A stretch of DNA of 64,000 nucleotides from Fratercula arctica (taxonomy: Eukaryota; Chordata; Aves; Charadriiformes; Alcidae), in NCBI GenBank assembly GCA_947846985.1, contig CANTUZ010000001.1:115895757-115959756 (forward strand). The letters are read 5' to 3'. Positions 14,222 through 28,528 of this stretch are shown in pieces. Position numbers and translations under genes: made by a program. The notes under the pieces were generated by a model. The model saw only the letters and a program-made list of their open reading frames with translations. It had not been told where the DNA came from and did not search any database. The first letter of the stretch is position 1. Every line of letters starts with the position of its first letter.

Positions 14222-14286
14222 AGCAGGGGGTTGGACTAGACAATCTCCAGAGGTCCCTTCCACCCCTATAATTCTGTGATTCTGTG
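14222..14286 (+). mobile_element. CR1 3'-end fragment
   Basis: About 65 bp match the 3' end of CR1 in plus orientation: GGGGGTTGGACTAGACAATC, then CCAGAGGTCCCTTCCACCCC, closing with the terminal repeat ATTCTGTGATTCTGTG. The copy is heavily 5'-truncated. The GGTTGGACTAGA...AGGTCCCTTCC form is a different 3' subtype from the copies at 4.07 kb and 52.6 kb, so it derives from another CR1 subfamily. Confidence 0.93.
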
Positions 14287-17200
14287 TTCAGGACATACCA
14301 GAAAGTGAAGAAAAAAGAGAAATACCTGTTTTGACATTTTGTTATAGTCCTGGAAGACCCATGCCAATCTGTCCTATGAAGTACAATAATATTATCCTAA
14401 TGCTGCAGAAAGGTAACAAGACTTACCTTGTGAGGAGTATGTATTACAATGAAATCAAGTCTTTTAATGGACAAAGCTTACAAAAGTAAAGTAAAAAATA
14501 AGGAACATTGCCAAAAACATGTTTCCCTTGTTTTAAAGACAGTAACGTTAACAGTCAGAAGAAAACCAAATCAGTAAAAATAATAATAAAAAAGAATTTT
14601 GCATGTATCATAAAATTTGAGATGAATAAAATCTCTGGAATACATCTGATAAAACCCCACTGATGTAAAATTTTTCGTTCCAGTATAATAAAAATACTTC
14701 AAGCCTAGGACAGAGATAATGACTATTGCATAAAGTATAAATCTTTTAAATTGCTCTCTGATTGAATTAAGTATTTCTTCCCAAGGAGACAGGAGCAATG
14801 CCTGCATGAGTATACACATGAAAGCACATGTTCATATATATAAATATGTATAAATACAGACACATAGACATATATAGAGACATACATATTTAAGTACATA
14901 CTGGTACTCTTAATTATGAAGATGCTTTTCACCCATACTTAGAATGTCCATACTAAAAATGAATAAAGAAATTCTCATAAGTAAATGAGGACTAATGAAA
15001 ACTTCAGCATATCATTATATATTACACTATGCATATTCTCAGCACAACGATGATCACACTGTTGCCTTAGCAAGTCCTTAAAGTTCATGAAGATGATTCT
15101 GTAGTCCTAAAAATGCAATGCCCTGGTTGTTATGGTTTCTTTCCTGTAGGATTCGTGTGAAAGAGGAAATGGTAAGTACAAAATGAAAATTTTCTGGAGT
15201 TATTAGAGTATTTCCTGTCCCTTGAGGATCGATACAAGATATTGTAAATATGAACTTGTTTTAATGTTCTTTACATTTCAGGCATTTCTGTAACTCGAAA
15301 TATTCTCTAAGCAGTTTTTATTTTTGTATTTTTCCATTAAATTACTAATCTATACTTTTAACCTTCATTTAATGTAATTTTTTAGTGTACATTTTCTAAA
15401 CACTTTCTAAGAACTAATTAATTTACATAGGAATACTACAAAAACCTGCAAAAATATTAGTAAAAAAAAACACAGGAAAAAATGTAGAGGTATCAGTAGT
15501 ACCCCCAAACAGTAACCACAGTGCAGTAATGCTGTAGGCTGGCTTCACAGCTGCTCACTGTCATCAAAAGGATGCTAAGCAACTTAAGTACATTGATAAA
15601 TATAGCATTTAATTTATAATCATCTAATAGGTCTGTATCACTTAGCTATTTTGGAGTAGAGCTGGAAACTAGACCAAAAGCGCTTCATTCTTGAACCTCA
15701 ATATCCCTTTTTGCTGATAAAAGGGCAAGTCAAAGCAAGTCAACTTCAGTCAGAGCTGACAAGTACATACACAGCTAAATCTTGCATTTTACGTTTCTTC
15801 ATATTATACTGGCAGTTTAGGAATCAAATCCATGGCAGCTGATAAAATTTTAACAAGTGAAATTGTTTAACGAGTGAAAAACTCAGTACAGTGTATTTGA
15901 ATAACTCAAGAGTTAAAGAATTAGGAGGCAAATGGGTGAGTCCAGCACAGCAAAATGATATAAATACATCTTCTCATCTCTATATAAAGTATAGGTAAAA
16001 CAGAATCAAAAGAGCCTGGCACATCTTAAATCTGACTGTATCTGTCTGGTTAGCAGAAGTTTTATTTGTCGTTTCCCCTATTTTAACTCTAATCGTCTCT
16101 GATTTAGTATAACAGAGCACAAGAGTGCAATGCTGGGAAGTGTAACAGTAGTGAAAAACAAAACATTTGCAAGATGTTCAACAGCAGTTAACTCAATTAC
16201 ACTTTCATGTTCTTCATGGTAAACAATTACATCATTCTTCTAGTGTTAGGTGAAAAAGTATGATATTGTCACTGCAGGATCTGACAAATAAAATTAGGAT
16301 TAAATTATTCTCACTCCAGCGACAGCTCAACAGAGAAAACGGCGTATATTTGGATCACTACAAACAGGCTAAAATCAATTTGAATTGATCGGCGATAATA
16401 TAATTTTCAAAATTATCAAAGAAAAAACTGCAGTACGTACAAGGTCCCAACACCAAGAATATTCTGTCCAGCTGTACTGATCCTAGGAATTCAAATCACT
16501 ATCTCATCAGTTTACTCTTTGATTTCACTACATTGCTTTTTATATGTCAAATTATATACTGGTCTGGATGTTCCACACAATGCCTCAATTAAAGCATATC
16601 TGGTTGACTATTTTTCAAAAGCGTTACTTAAATTAAGGTTCAAATTAGTTATAGATTTTGTGCTCAGCTTGAAGTATTAGTTGGTACTTTGCAGTAAGCT
16701 CCATTCATCAGACATTTGCTTGTTTTGGAAGAAAACCCCAAAGGAACCCCTAACATCTTAGTCTATGCTGGGGTGAGGTATGAGTCAGATATCACGTGTG
16801 AAACGTGGAAATACTGTGCCTCCAAACATGCACTCCTTTCCCAAGAGTCTTGTGAGAACATGAGTCACAGACTTCGTCATCAGAAGGGTGGTATCACCCC
16901 GGAGTCCCCTTCCTTTTCTCGCTCCTCACTATTCCTGATGATCCCCTAATCCCTTTCAGGTGATTTCTCCTGTAAAATACTTCAAAAGGGCAACACAAAT
17001 ATTCTTAGACTTGGGGTTGGCCACATCTAGCATATAACTTCCCATCTTCACTTCAGACTAGGCGTGTAAAGATAACCTTTGGTGAAGGTAATCTCAGTGT
17101 TTCTGCAGCATTTTAAGTACAAGATAGGTGGGAGGGAGTTCTCCATTGAGTCCCTTTAACGCTTGGCAGCTTTAAGTCACATGTTCTGATGTGCAGCCTT

Positions 17201-20200
17201 TTAGAGCAAGCATCTTCAGTCAGGATCTGAATGTACAGTTTTTCAGGGGACACTGACAGTCCTTTAAATAATTTAATTCACAACACTAACTTAAAAACTC
17301 TACTGCTCTGATTTTCTGTTTTGTTTTGGATCTCAAGTGCTTGTTTACAAGAGGACAATATGAGAAAAACTTAACAATGTAAGGCAAATAAGTTAATAGG
17401 TTTATACAAACTCAAAATATTTTTCTGTATCATGCAGGTTCCTGGTTAGGAAAACTTAGCGATCAAACCATTTGAGGTAGTTCAATGATAAATCCAAGAT
17501 GAATCCTACTCTTATTTACATGCATAGAAGTGAGGATTCTTCATTACCAGAGCTCACCAGCTGCTAACCACATACTTTGATTAATAATATAAGAACCAAA
17601 ATAGTTGCAAGGTGCCAAAATGCACAGCTCAAGGCCTTGTGATTTCACTCATGAGGTCAGGCAAGAGGGAGCACCCTCGCTTCCTTCATTGCTCAGAAGG
17701 TAAAAGAACAGACAGGTTATTTGAAAGAAACACAGTCTCTTCTTTGAGATAGGTGAGCATCCTCTGATGGAGTGTGAACAAAACCAAATTTGGATCCACT
17801 TATGACCCACAGCTAGCATGACCCAACTACAGAGCCCAGAGCTGCTGAAGTTACTTTACCATCTCTCTGATCAGGATGCTGTCACCAGTTTGTGATTAAT
17901 GATTATTCAACTGAATAAATCAAAAGCTCTGTGATCACTCTGCAAACCCCCAGTGGAAACATTCCCGTCGCTTGTGCTGCTAAGGAGCAGGAGCCCAGCG
18001 CCAGCTAGACAGCCCCGCGTGGGGCTTGGCCAGCTGCTGTTGGGACGCTGAGCCATGGCCAACCCTAACTGGAGAGCGTGATGGGGGAGGCACCATGATT
18101 AGCTTTGGAGCCATGACGAGGCTAAACAGAGGAGATAACTGAACAGTAAGTAGAACCATAAGAAAAAACAAAAAAAAGAGAGGTAAGAACAGAGAACAAA
18201 AATGCCCTGGATACTGCGCCTTGGGAGCTTGCATATTTATAGCCACGTAGTGGACTGCATGGATGGACCTGAGAGGAAAGCAAGTGACCGAAGATGTGTC
18301 TGATGCTGCACAAACTGAAACAAAATTCTGGCAGACTCAGTTAGCCTTTGTCAGGGTGTACTAAAGAAACACAGCGTGGAGCAGCAGCTGTGACATCCCT
18401 TGGGGATACTGAAAAATACTTCTCTTGCACGATGCACTAGATTAACTTTGATAGCCAGTGGTAAAAATGGAGGAGGTGCCAGGAGCTTGGTGCCAGAATT
18501 TATGCTTGAAGTCCTTTACATTAGTATTACTAATAGCACTAGTTTAGGTAAGCTCAGGAGGCCCAAAGGTTGAAATTTACTAAGTACTGTCATAAAACCA
18601 AGGGAAGATCTCTCCCCTTCACACTTGTGCTGGCACCAAGTAATTTCTATGAAGACCATCAGGAATGTCTCTATGTAATGGTGTAAAAATAGAAGGTGCT
18701 GAGACCCTGGCTGATCGATAACGGTACAAAATGCTAACACAGATAGCTCTTCTTCCTATAGCTTAGAATTACATAGGGTATCAGTCATCACCATCTTCAC
18801 ACACTGATCTTTCAAAATCTGCAGTGTTTTCTTTGCATTTCTGCAAAGGCTTATGATTTCTTTTTCTAAAGTAAGTGCTGGTGACTAGGATAGTCTACAT
18901 CCAATACCACCACTTACAGCTAGACTCAGGGGAAGAAATGCTGCACAAACTCTCTTATGTGGCTCACCAATGTTCCCTTCAAGGGATTAAGTTTCTGTCA
19001 TTACAGATTGGCCTGAGAAAAACGAAGGACAGCATATAGAAGTCCTCTGTTAAAAAGGACTCCATGTGTGCCTTTTTAGGTCCCAGTATCATCGTTAGTG
19101 ACATGAGAGCAAAAGCTTCATTTCATTTCAGCAGGATGTAGACTACACATCCAAGAAACATCACAGCAGGGTTTATCCAGCCTCAGAACATACCAAACGA
19201 ATTCCACTGCAGCACAGATCACTGCTGTACAGAGGCAAGATGAAAAATTAATGCCTGAGGTTAGAAAAGGAAACTCTACCACAGAATAGAGCATTCCAGG
19301 AACAACTCTCATACTGAGATTTAAATTCAGCCAATAACAAGACGTTTTTGGAAGACGCAGATAGAAGCAGACTACAAATCAAATTCACATCCCTGAATGT
19401 GTGGAGCTTATTCCTAGAAAAAAATGTATCATCTCAAATAAAAGGTCAAGTGATACACAATAAAATTGAAAAGAAAAATAGTATTTTCTCACTGTTAGAT
19501 CTTTATTTTTAAATAGCATTCGTGAGCATTGTGCTGTCAATCCAAATCAGATTTGTGCAGAACAAGAGCTCTACCTCGCACTGCAGAACAGTTAAAAACT
19601 AATTTTTTGGAAGGAAATTAATCCTCCCAGGTAAACGTACATAGAATTTTAATCAAAACAATAAAAAGATATACATTAAATGCATTCTTTTAAAATACAA
19701 TAATTTCTAGCAGAGTAATTGAAAATATTTTCCTTTCAGCCCTCATTCAAAGCTGTATGAAAGCAATTGGAAGTTTTACATGGACAAACAGTGACAAGTT
19801 ACATTGGAATAAGTTAAAATAACTGGCATGACAAAAATGTTTAAAATACCTCTAAAATTTACTAGACATTTGTCAAAATGAACAGCCTGAGCTTAAGAAA
19901 AAATGACAATGTTGGTGTTATTTGGAAAGCATTGGGAACTACAAGCATATGTTCTGAGCGCATTAAACAATAAGAATGCTTTGGCAGAAGTTTCACAAAT
20001 ATTTGGAAATATAATTATGAAAAAAAAAAGCCCCCAAAACCCAAGCCTCATACTCAAAATCATGTCAGTTCTTACTTGATCAATCTAAATCACACAGTAT
20101 CCCATGTGAAACAGAACCCAATCTCTTTATCTAATTGCTACAATAATTATTCTCTGATACTGGAAGAACGCAACAGTCCATCTGTGAAGGAATTCATTGC

Positions 20201-22964
20201 TACATCACATAAAAGTGATTTTGGAAAACGAAGAACAGACTCAGTATACGGGAGAGCGTACCTGTGTCTATATCTATCTCTGTATGGGGAATGTTTTTAA
20301 TATATTTTCAGAGGATCAAAATACTCATAAATATGCCTCTAAATAAGAGAAAATATTAAACAATGACATATTTTCAAGGGTCTCTATAGTATGTAATAAA
20401 ATAAATAGCGAGATAAAGGAGTATTAGCCACCAAAGAAAAGCATAAAAATTCATCTTTCTTTAGAGCCATATTCAGACAAATTTAAATATACTACTTTAA
20501 TTCTACACATTTTTTCTAAGGCTGTAAATCCATCTTCGTTATGGGAACTCCTGCTCTTACATAAAATATTCAATATATTCAAAGTTTTCTGTTTGCTACT
20601 TAATAATTAATTAATCCTCCTCTAAAGAGTAAACAATCACCATTTTTAGGATGATCTGAGGAAGTATTTATTGATAAACAGGCCTAAGGCCATTAAGTAT
20701 TTCTTTTCAAATGGACTTTGATCAACTTAGTTCAAGCACAGCTTGATAAATATTTTTCCTACCCACTTCTGTGGTAGATCAAGTGACCAGGCTATTATCT
20801 GATTCCTGCCTTCTCCTCCACCGAGACAGATGTTGGCTGCTTTCCTATTACATCCTCAAGACATCTGCACATTCAAGTTCATTTACTAAGACTGAATTAC
20901 TGTAACTCTTCCTCTCTTGCCTTGATATTTTACTCTGCTCAAGCCCATTCAGAACACTATTGCAAAGATCACCTCCTCATGTTTTTGCATGCCATCTTTT
21001 TCCTCCTCCTTCGCTCCCCTCCTTTATAACATCAGATAGAAGCACCTTGTCTTCGTGAAAGTTGCGTGTGGTCTACCCAAGCTCACTTAGCTCAGCCTAC
21101 TACCAACTCCGTTACCTCTAGTTGGTTTCAGATACCAACCCTCATTACTACCCTGTCACCTTTCCAGTTGGGCACTTTTGTGCTTCCCTCCTTCATAAGT
21201 ATCTGAAGAATAATTTCATTATTCCTACTGAGAAACTTCCTCACTTTCCATCAAACCTGCACAAAAAAATTTTTTTAAAAGCTAGTCCTCAACTAAAACT
21301 GTAGACACTGCACTGCCCACCAATGCCTCGTTGACTCCTTGCATTCGCTTATGCGTCTGTAACCAAACGGACTGTCTTTTCAACAAAGTTCTTGGGGCAA
21401 CTTTTACACAGCACCTAGAAAAACAGGTTTCTGTTCTTTCATTAGAGCACTTGGTTAATATAAGTAACACAATGACAAAATATGGTAAGGGATATTATTT
21501 ATTACTTTATTATCCGTTTTCTTAGTATTGGTATATTGCTAAAGAATATCACTATTTTTTTTCCTGACAAACACAAACCATCTGGTTTCTCACTTGTGTT
21601 GTGATTACTGCACCACGCTAACACAAGCCATAAGTCCTCCAACAGTGACCGGTTTGTATTATTTGTCTCTCTTCTCAAACAAACCTCCTGTTAAATTTGA
21701 AGTTCTCAATCCTCTTTCCCTTCAGCTGCTGGCTAAGTCAATACTGTAACAGAGGTACTCACAGCAGAAAGACTTCTCACTTTTGACACTGCAATTGGCC
21801 AAGGAAATGCGGGCAGCTTAGGTTCCTTCATCTCAAGCTCAATTCCACAACACTGTTGACCTTGTAAAGCCCTAGATTCCTGGAGCTATTGTATGTTCTT
21901 CCTGCATTAACCTCCAGGCTAACAATTTACTCGAAGATAAATTCAGGCACAACGGATAAGATCAGTTTGAACTGTTTCATAGTCTGAATAATTCAGGTAG
22001 ATCCTCTGTACTTATTATTACAATACTGTTTCAATGTCTTTGGAGGGGGTAAGGCTGCTGAAGACTTTTTAATGTAAAACACTTGCAACTCCTTGAATTA
22101 AGATTCCAGTCTTGCCAGAGACTCTGTGGGGTACCCTGCTCACATCCAGAGGTGTGTACAGAAATATTTTTACAAAATCTTACCTTGCAACTTAAAACTA
22201 GCAACACTGCATTTTAATCTAATCCACATGAAACTGAAAAGGAAAAAAAAAATATTTTGATATTTCCGTTACCAACAAGGCATTTGGTAAAATTCACTTG
22301 AATTTTAGCAGATATATAAAAGATCACGCATTCTTCTGGCTCAGAGCAGCTTCTTAAATCTGCCTAGCATATTGGATACTATTTACATGCCATTATATTT
22401 TATTGGAATCTGTTAGGTTTTTCACAGTCCTGAAGTTATTTTATAGCAGAGGCTAAAAAGAATTATTAGTGACCTAGCATTTAAGACCAGTTCAGCATAG
22501 TAGGAATAAATTAGGGATATTGATACCCAGACAATGTCTCCCTGTTTGCATGTTTCTTAGCTTTGCTGCCACCTGCAGCAAAAGACAAGATAAAAACCCA
22601 GTTTAGATATTTCTGTCCTACTTTGCATTATTGCTTTCCAGTCCCTCTTCATTACCTGAATATACCGATTTTCAAAGTTTATGAAAAAATGATAGCAAAG
22701 GGCGGTTCCTAAACTAATCCAGACCTTTCCAAATTTTAAAATGTTTTGTGAAGAGAATGTATCAGAAGACTGATATGCACATTTAGATCAAAATATGACT
22801 TGAAATCATGTGGAATTGAACCATGTATGAACTACGTATTATACCTACATATTTACTTAGACTTTTCAAAACATCATTCCCTTAGAAATTTCTAAATTCT
22901 ACGAATAAATAAAAAAATTAATTTCCATTCTACTATAGTGCTTAAGTTTAATTTTAAGGTAGTC

Positions 22965-23061
22965 TGTTTGGGTTTTTTGTTTTGTTTTGGGGTTTTTTGT
23001 GGGTTTTGTGTCTGCTGGGTTTTGTCTAGTAGGGTTTTTTTTTGGTTTTGTGGGGTTTTTT
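22965..23061. repeat. T/G-rich low-complexity tract
   Basis: Nearly 100 bp consist almost only of T and G on the plus strand, as T-runs alternating with GG to GGGG. It is the strand complement in style of the A/C tract at 53.5 kb. A Lys/Pro/Thr-rich chance frame on the minus strand (22899-23087) comes from it. Confidence 0.9.
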
Positions 23062-26000
23062 GATAACAAATATAAACTTGCCATCATTATCTTTGAATAT
23101 ACAGTTGAGAATTCAAAATAAATGCTTAGTTGAATTACTTATTCAAATGTTGGTAAATAGTTCAGTTGCAACAATCATCTAGTACAACGGCCAAATATAA
23201 ATTTTTGAAAAAAAAAACCCCAATTATACATATATGTCTTCTTAAGAGTGAAGTCACTTTCTTGTTTCTCAAAAATCATCATCAGTGGCTTCCACAGTGA
23301 AAAACAACCAGCTCAAGTAATCAAAAGCAATATATAAGCAAGTTATCACTGAAAGGGACAACTGCCTTCAAGAACTACCCAAGATTTCTGCCTCTGCCTT
23401 TTGTCAGAAGTCTACTAGACCCATTTGTCATGATAAAAATACACGATCTTGTTGTACTTTTTGTTCATTTGTTTGTTACTTAACTTGAATAATTATTCAG
23501 TTTTCCAAGTGGCCTTCTTTTATCTCCTGCTTCTTAGGACACTTTCCTGCCAGATGAAGAGCTGGTCATAAATCACCGAATATGCAGCCAACCTTTAGTG
23601 TAGGTCACTGGAATTCACTATATCTAAATATTAATACAACATTATAATGTATAAGCTGTAGTTAGTAGGGAATGCATCTACCTACCTTCTTTTCATGCTT
23701 GAGATCATGCTGATAACATAAGTCCTATGCTTCATGTCCTCTATCAAGTTCTAGTAAGAACTGGAGGCCACTTTACATCACTGTTCTAATTAATAAAGCA
23801 ATCTCCATCAAACAATCTTCGTTATTGGGTCACCCGTGTCCCCTTCAAGCAATGCGGGGGACAAAGGTCAAGTTCTGGTTTCAAAGATGAAAAAAATTAA
23901 GTTATAGAACAAGTATCTTTCCTTAAGAATCTACTCTCTTAGCGACAACCCCCTCACAAACTGCTCTATTTCAAACTCCTACCATGAATAGGTCTGTCAT
24001 AAGAAAGCTCTACAAACCCAAGCCTGACCAAGAAAAGAAATGCCAAAAATTGCACATATTCCACTGATTATTTCAGTACTGCTGTTGATAAGGTATGAGA
24101 AGAGACATGCAAAATGATGAAAGAAAGCAGCAAAATGTCTTAAGATGTGCAGGTGCACCTTGTGTGTGTTTGGCCCTTTAAGTGGTTTATTTTGGGCATA
24201 TTTGTCCTAGCACTCAAAAAAAAAAAAAAGTCTAAAGAAGAGTTCATGGATTGCATCCCTTCCCATAGAACAAAAGAGAATTTAATTCAGCAGCTACACC
24301 TGTCCAATGACTAAGGCGGTCCAAGGACTGTACAGCGGTTCTTTGTCAGCTTAATTTATCCTATGAAATCTTATCAAAGGGAAAAGGAAAACACCAGCTT
24401 CATTCGCAGATCTTTCACAGGCAGGGGTTTTTTTTGGTTTAGTGTTTTTTTGTAGACTGGACACAAGAGTTGATTGATGACATTTAGTTAAATATTTTTC
24501 TTCCACACTAACCTTTGTCAAAGAAATGGCTTCTAAGGACAACAGAGTGAGGCCTTTGACTGCATCCAGCATCTGAACTGCTGAGTAGATGTCTTAGAAG
24601 TTTATAGCTTTAAAATACTGCTCAAAGACCCCAGTTGAGGTTGTGACCCTACTGGGCTCAGTACTGTACAAGTATAAATGAAAATATATGACAGTCCTGC
24701 TCCAAAGATTTTATGAGCTCATCCTCTCTACCAAAGACAATTTAACTCTTTGTCAGTAAATCCAGATTTGGTTTCAAACTAAAATAAAAAGAAACCTCAG
24801 CTGATCTCCTGTTTGGTCTCACACAATGAGCTGCTAACTTACAAACAGCGGAGCTTCAGAAATAATAAAATGGGAAAAGAGAGCAGAAACTCAGCACTGA
24901 ATCTGAATTTTCATCCCGAAAATTGTATGATGCAAGTTGAATGGGGAGAAATGTTGCTTCCATGGGAACACATGTTAAGATGGGAGACAGCAGAGGACCA
25001 GTATTATTTTCCCTGCTGGACCTATGGAGACCACCACAGAAGTAATTAATAACTAGAGGAACTGTTGTTCCTTTGGGATCCTTGCGTAGCTGCTGCTCAG
25101 CCCCGTAAGACCCCGGGTAACACCAGACTTGCTTGCACTGGGCACAGAGAGGTGAGCTGGATGCTCACCTAAATGCTCCCTAAATGAATGAGTTCAGCTT
25201 TCAAAATAAACATGAACGCACACACCAAGACCAAATGGCAATTTGATTTCTGCTGGCAATCTCTAATACATTCTTAATACCATTTTCTGGACAATTTTAT
25301 TCCTTGAAATTGCAAAGAAAGTTTTCCACCAAAAACTAACACAAAAGAAGCGAGAAATGATCACACAACCTGTTCTCATTTCAGTAGATACCAAGGGATT
25401 ATGCCTGCTTTAGAAAACAGTATTAAGGAATATTAAATTTGCAGGAAGGTAAAGACGCTTAGAATTGAAGTTTTATTAATGGAGAAAGACTGAGGACACT
25501 CTGCAATGATTTTTTTTGTTCCTTTTTAAATATTACAAAATATAGAGTTAAGAAATGAAAGAAGGAGGTGTTCTATTTTTTCCCAGAAGTGCTACTTCTT
25601 CAAAGAGTACTGATTTTATTTTTAGGATAGCTGCAATCAAAAGACCTTAATAGAAAGAAATACAGCTATAGAAAACCGTATCTAGGCATCCTGCATAATT
25701 CAAAGCAAAATGGTATAGAATTAAAGGACAAAAAAAAAATAAACCTCTTGCTTGCTGCACTGTTCTTATTTTGTGTCTCAATGGGAAGAGAATGACAGAT
25801 GGAAGTATAAAGTATGTTTACTCCTATCAAGCCTTTGATATGCAAATGCTTGTTCTGAAAGAATGAGAAATACACTGACCAGCAGACATCCCCTCCGAAG
25901 AGGAGCATCACAACCTGAGGGAGAAGAGAGATAAACACTCTTTGGCAGATGCATTATGAATACTGACTATGGCAAGTTCTGCCACAACACTTTCCTGAGG

Positions 26001-27164
26001 GAAGTATTATGTTTTGAAATGTAACATCTTGACAATATTCAAATGCAAAGAGTGAAAGAAGAGTGAAGTATCTCAGGGACGTCGCTAATAAAGAAAATAC
26101 ATTCACTCACTTTATTTATTTACTTGTAATTTCAATGCACGGGCAATGCTGTTATATAATTCCTAAGACAACAGAGACAAGAGCTAACTTCAACCTCATA
26201 AGGTTTGCCTTGAGAATCTCTTTTTTCAGGCAATGGCAAGAGATCAATTGATTCAAAGGAGATGTCAGTGCATTATGTTCCACTCCTGCTCTGAATCACT
26301 GGCTGGGGGAGCCAACCTGTCTCCATTAGCTCTACAGAGAATCAGAGGAGACTGGCCTCTAACACCTTCCAATAGGGAGCATTTCTGACAATGATGTTAT
26401 AAACATTAACAGTAGCTGAAAACCTTATCCAAACTGTTTCAAAGTTTGTGACCTTAAAAAAAAAAAAAGCTAACAATAAAATCTCGCAAACAGCTGCTAA
26501 TATGACAGTGCTGTAACTCTGCAGTGAAGCCAGAACGGTTTTCAAATGCACTCAACCTCTTTTCCACACGTTAAAGCAGCATTGCCTCTCTTTCTACCCC
26601 GTTACTGTACAGAGTTTGGATGGAAAATGAACGCTCCGTAAAGGTCAGAGTACAACAGTAAGCTAACATTTCAGAACCAATAAAAAATTTCTTCAAGAAA
26701 CGTAGCAAGGATTAAACTATACTATTTTTTAGCTGATGGTTTTAACAGGTAATTCAGATGATCACTTGACTGAGATAGTAAAGCCCAAAACAATACTGCT
26801 AGCTTCCCTTCTATTCAATATACTCACATAATAAACTGCACAGCATACTGATTTTTTTACTTTTTTAAGGATTCATTACCTTCTCCAACCATCACTAGCA
26901 TAGAAGTTTAACACAGATGAAAAATAGTTAAAGATTTTTCTCAAGTTATCCCTTTGTTCAAGATACCTGCTACATCTAATTGTTCACAGTGGAATTGAGG
27001 TCATGCATTTCTCTCAGTTACAAGTCCTTTTTGAGAAAAGGAGCTACCCATTATTATTTTAATAGCTTTATCATGAAGTTTTCTCAGTAATGACAGCTAT
27101 TGTAACCTTCTGTTTGTTCCTCAGAATGTCTATGTTTTCTGTAGTCCTCTTGAAAAACAAAATG

Positions 27165-27211
27165 AAAAAAACCCAAACAAAACAAAAAAAAAAAAACAAC
27201 CAAAAAACCAA
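27165..27211. repeat. A/C-rich low-complexity tract
   Basis: A-runs including A13, separated by C or CC. It lies about 500 bp to the left of the retroviral fragment and is not obviously connected with it. Confidence 0.85.
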
Positions 27212-27737
27212 GAAAGCACAACTGCACACCCTTCAGAAATGGAAACCAAAATAGCTGCAGAAAGATGCAGGAGAATATATTGGAAAAGTGAAAGTACTGA
27301 TGTTCTGGAAGTTAAAGCCAAAAATAAACACTACGTGAATATCTTTAATATTACTCCTACACCTTTATGAAGTAACAGAAAAGTTTTGTTGTCCTCTTGA
27401 CCTTGAGGTTCAGGTTAAATTGCTCTGCTGATGCTATTAACATTTAGGTAAAGAAGGATAAGGTACAGGTATAAAGAGCCAATCAAATACCAATTCCTTA
27501 CACTGCTTCTCTAGTAACTACACTGTGGGTTTTTTGGATACAGACAACTAAAAATTACCAAAACAGAGATTTAGTCAAAAATCAATAGGTTATTTTATAG
27601 CTACTGCACCTTCATTTCTTTCAGGTTTACCTAATTTATTCCTAAAGAGTAGGAAAGTCCATAAATCAGAAACAAACATAACAGTTTTACGGGTTTCTCT
27701 TGAAAGAAAATATTTTTTTTTTTTTTTTAATTACTCT

Positions 27738-28528
27738 ACATCTGAGTCCTCCTCCTGCATTGACACTGCTCAAGAAGGACCCTTTCCTGGACCTGCTTTA
27801 GCAGGATCCTCTCCTGGATCTTCATCAGAGGAACTCTCCCATGCTACCTGGCTTCTGCTGGATTTTGTTGTAAGGGGCAGAGGAATGAATTGATCTTGTT
27901 TTCTGCTTCCTGGTCACCAGGGCAACTGGAGTTTGAGTACCAGCAGTACTCATTGTTGAAGCAGCTGGAGAAGTGACAGTAGCGGCTGTTGCTGACGGGG
28001 GGATAGCTTGGGGAGGGGTTTGTGTCTGTGCTGGCTGTGAATTGGCCTGTGGGATCTGAGTAGCAGCAACACACGTCACACAATACCCACTCCTATGCCA
28101 ATTTTTAACAAACCACCCCTGCAACACATTCAGGAGAACCAGCAACAAAATTGCGATCTTTTGAAAGTAACGTTCATCTTCTAAGCAGCCCAAAAGGTTT
28201 CCATCCCCTAACTCTTTGATATAAGCATTAAAGGGCACCTTTCCCAGATGAAACCAAAAGTGTAATTAGTAATAAAATCCATCATATGATGCCCAAAATA
28301 TGCAGGCATAGCCATTATCCAAGTAAACATATTATACATCTGAATGCCAAACCATACAAAAATAGCATGTTTAAACCACCACATACAAATGCAAAGAGCA
28401 AGTGAACCATGCAACATATTCAGCAAGTTCAGCAGCATTGTATGTATTAACTTCAAACAATGCTCTGTAAAGGCACAATTCAACATTTTGCTTAGGAACA
28501 ATATTCCCTGAGCAATCTGGAAACTCAT
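27738..28528 (-). pseudogene. Retroviral leader/gag-like remnant with hydrophobic N-terminal region
   Basis: Downstream of the primer-binding site the minus strand carries two open stretches in different frames. The first (28537-28208) holds two likely membrane segments at residues about 34-53 and 58-81, rich in Trp and Met. The second (28238-27825) starts with another hydrophobic segment at about 28-44, passes a short Cys/His region, and continues as a Pro/Thr/Ala/Gln-rich linker (about 61-108) and a basic patch. After a stop, an acidic Ser/Asp/Glu stretch follows to about 27738. The frame changes near 28236-28238, so the copy is broken there by an indel, and further stops follow. Layout suggests a leader frame fused to the start of Gag; no capsid, protease, RT or env is present. 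From memory, similar predicted proteins occur in other birds. The first ATG (28537) lies inside the primer-binding site and is probably created by a mutation. Confidence 0.55.

Larger units (their letters stand above)
14287..27712. other. Gene-free AT-rich stretch
   Basis: Only short chance frames (at most 90 codons) are present. A degenerate AT/CA short-period stretch lies at about 14830-14895. Low-complexity tracts at 22965 and 27165 are listed separately. No transposon, RNA gene or exon is recognised. Confidence 0.65.
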
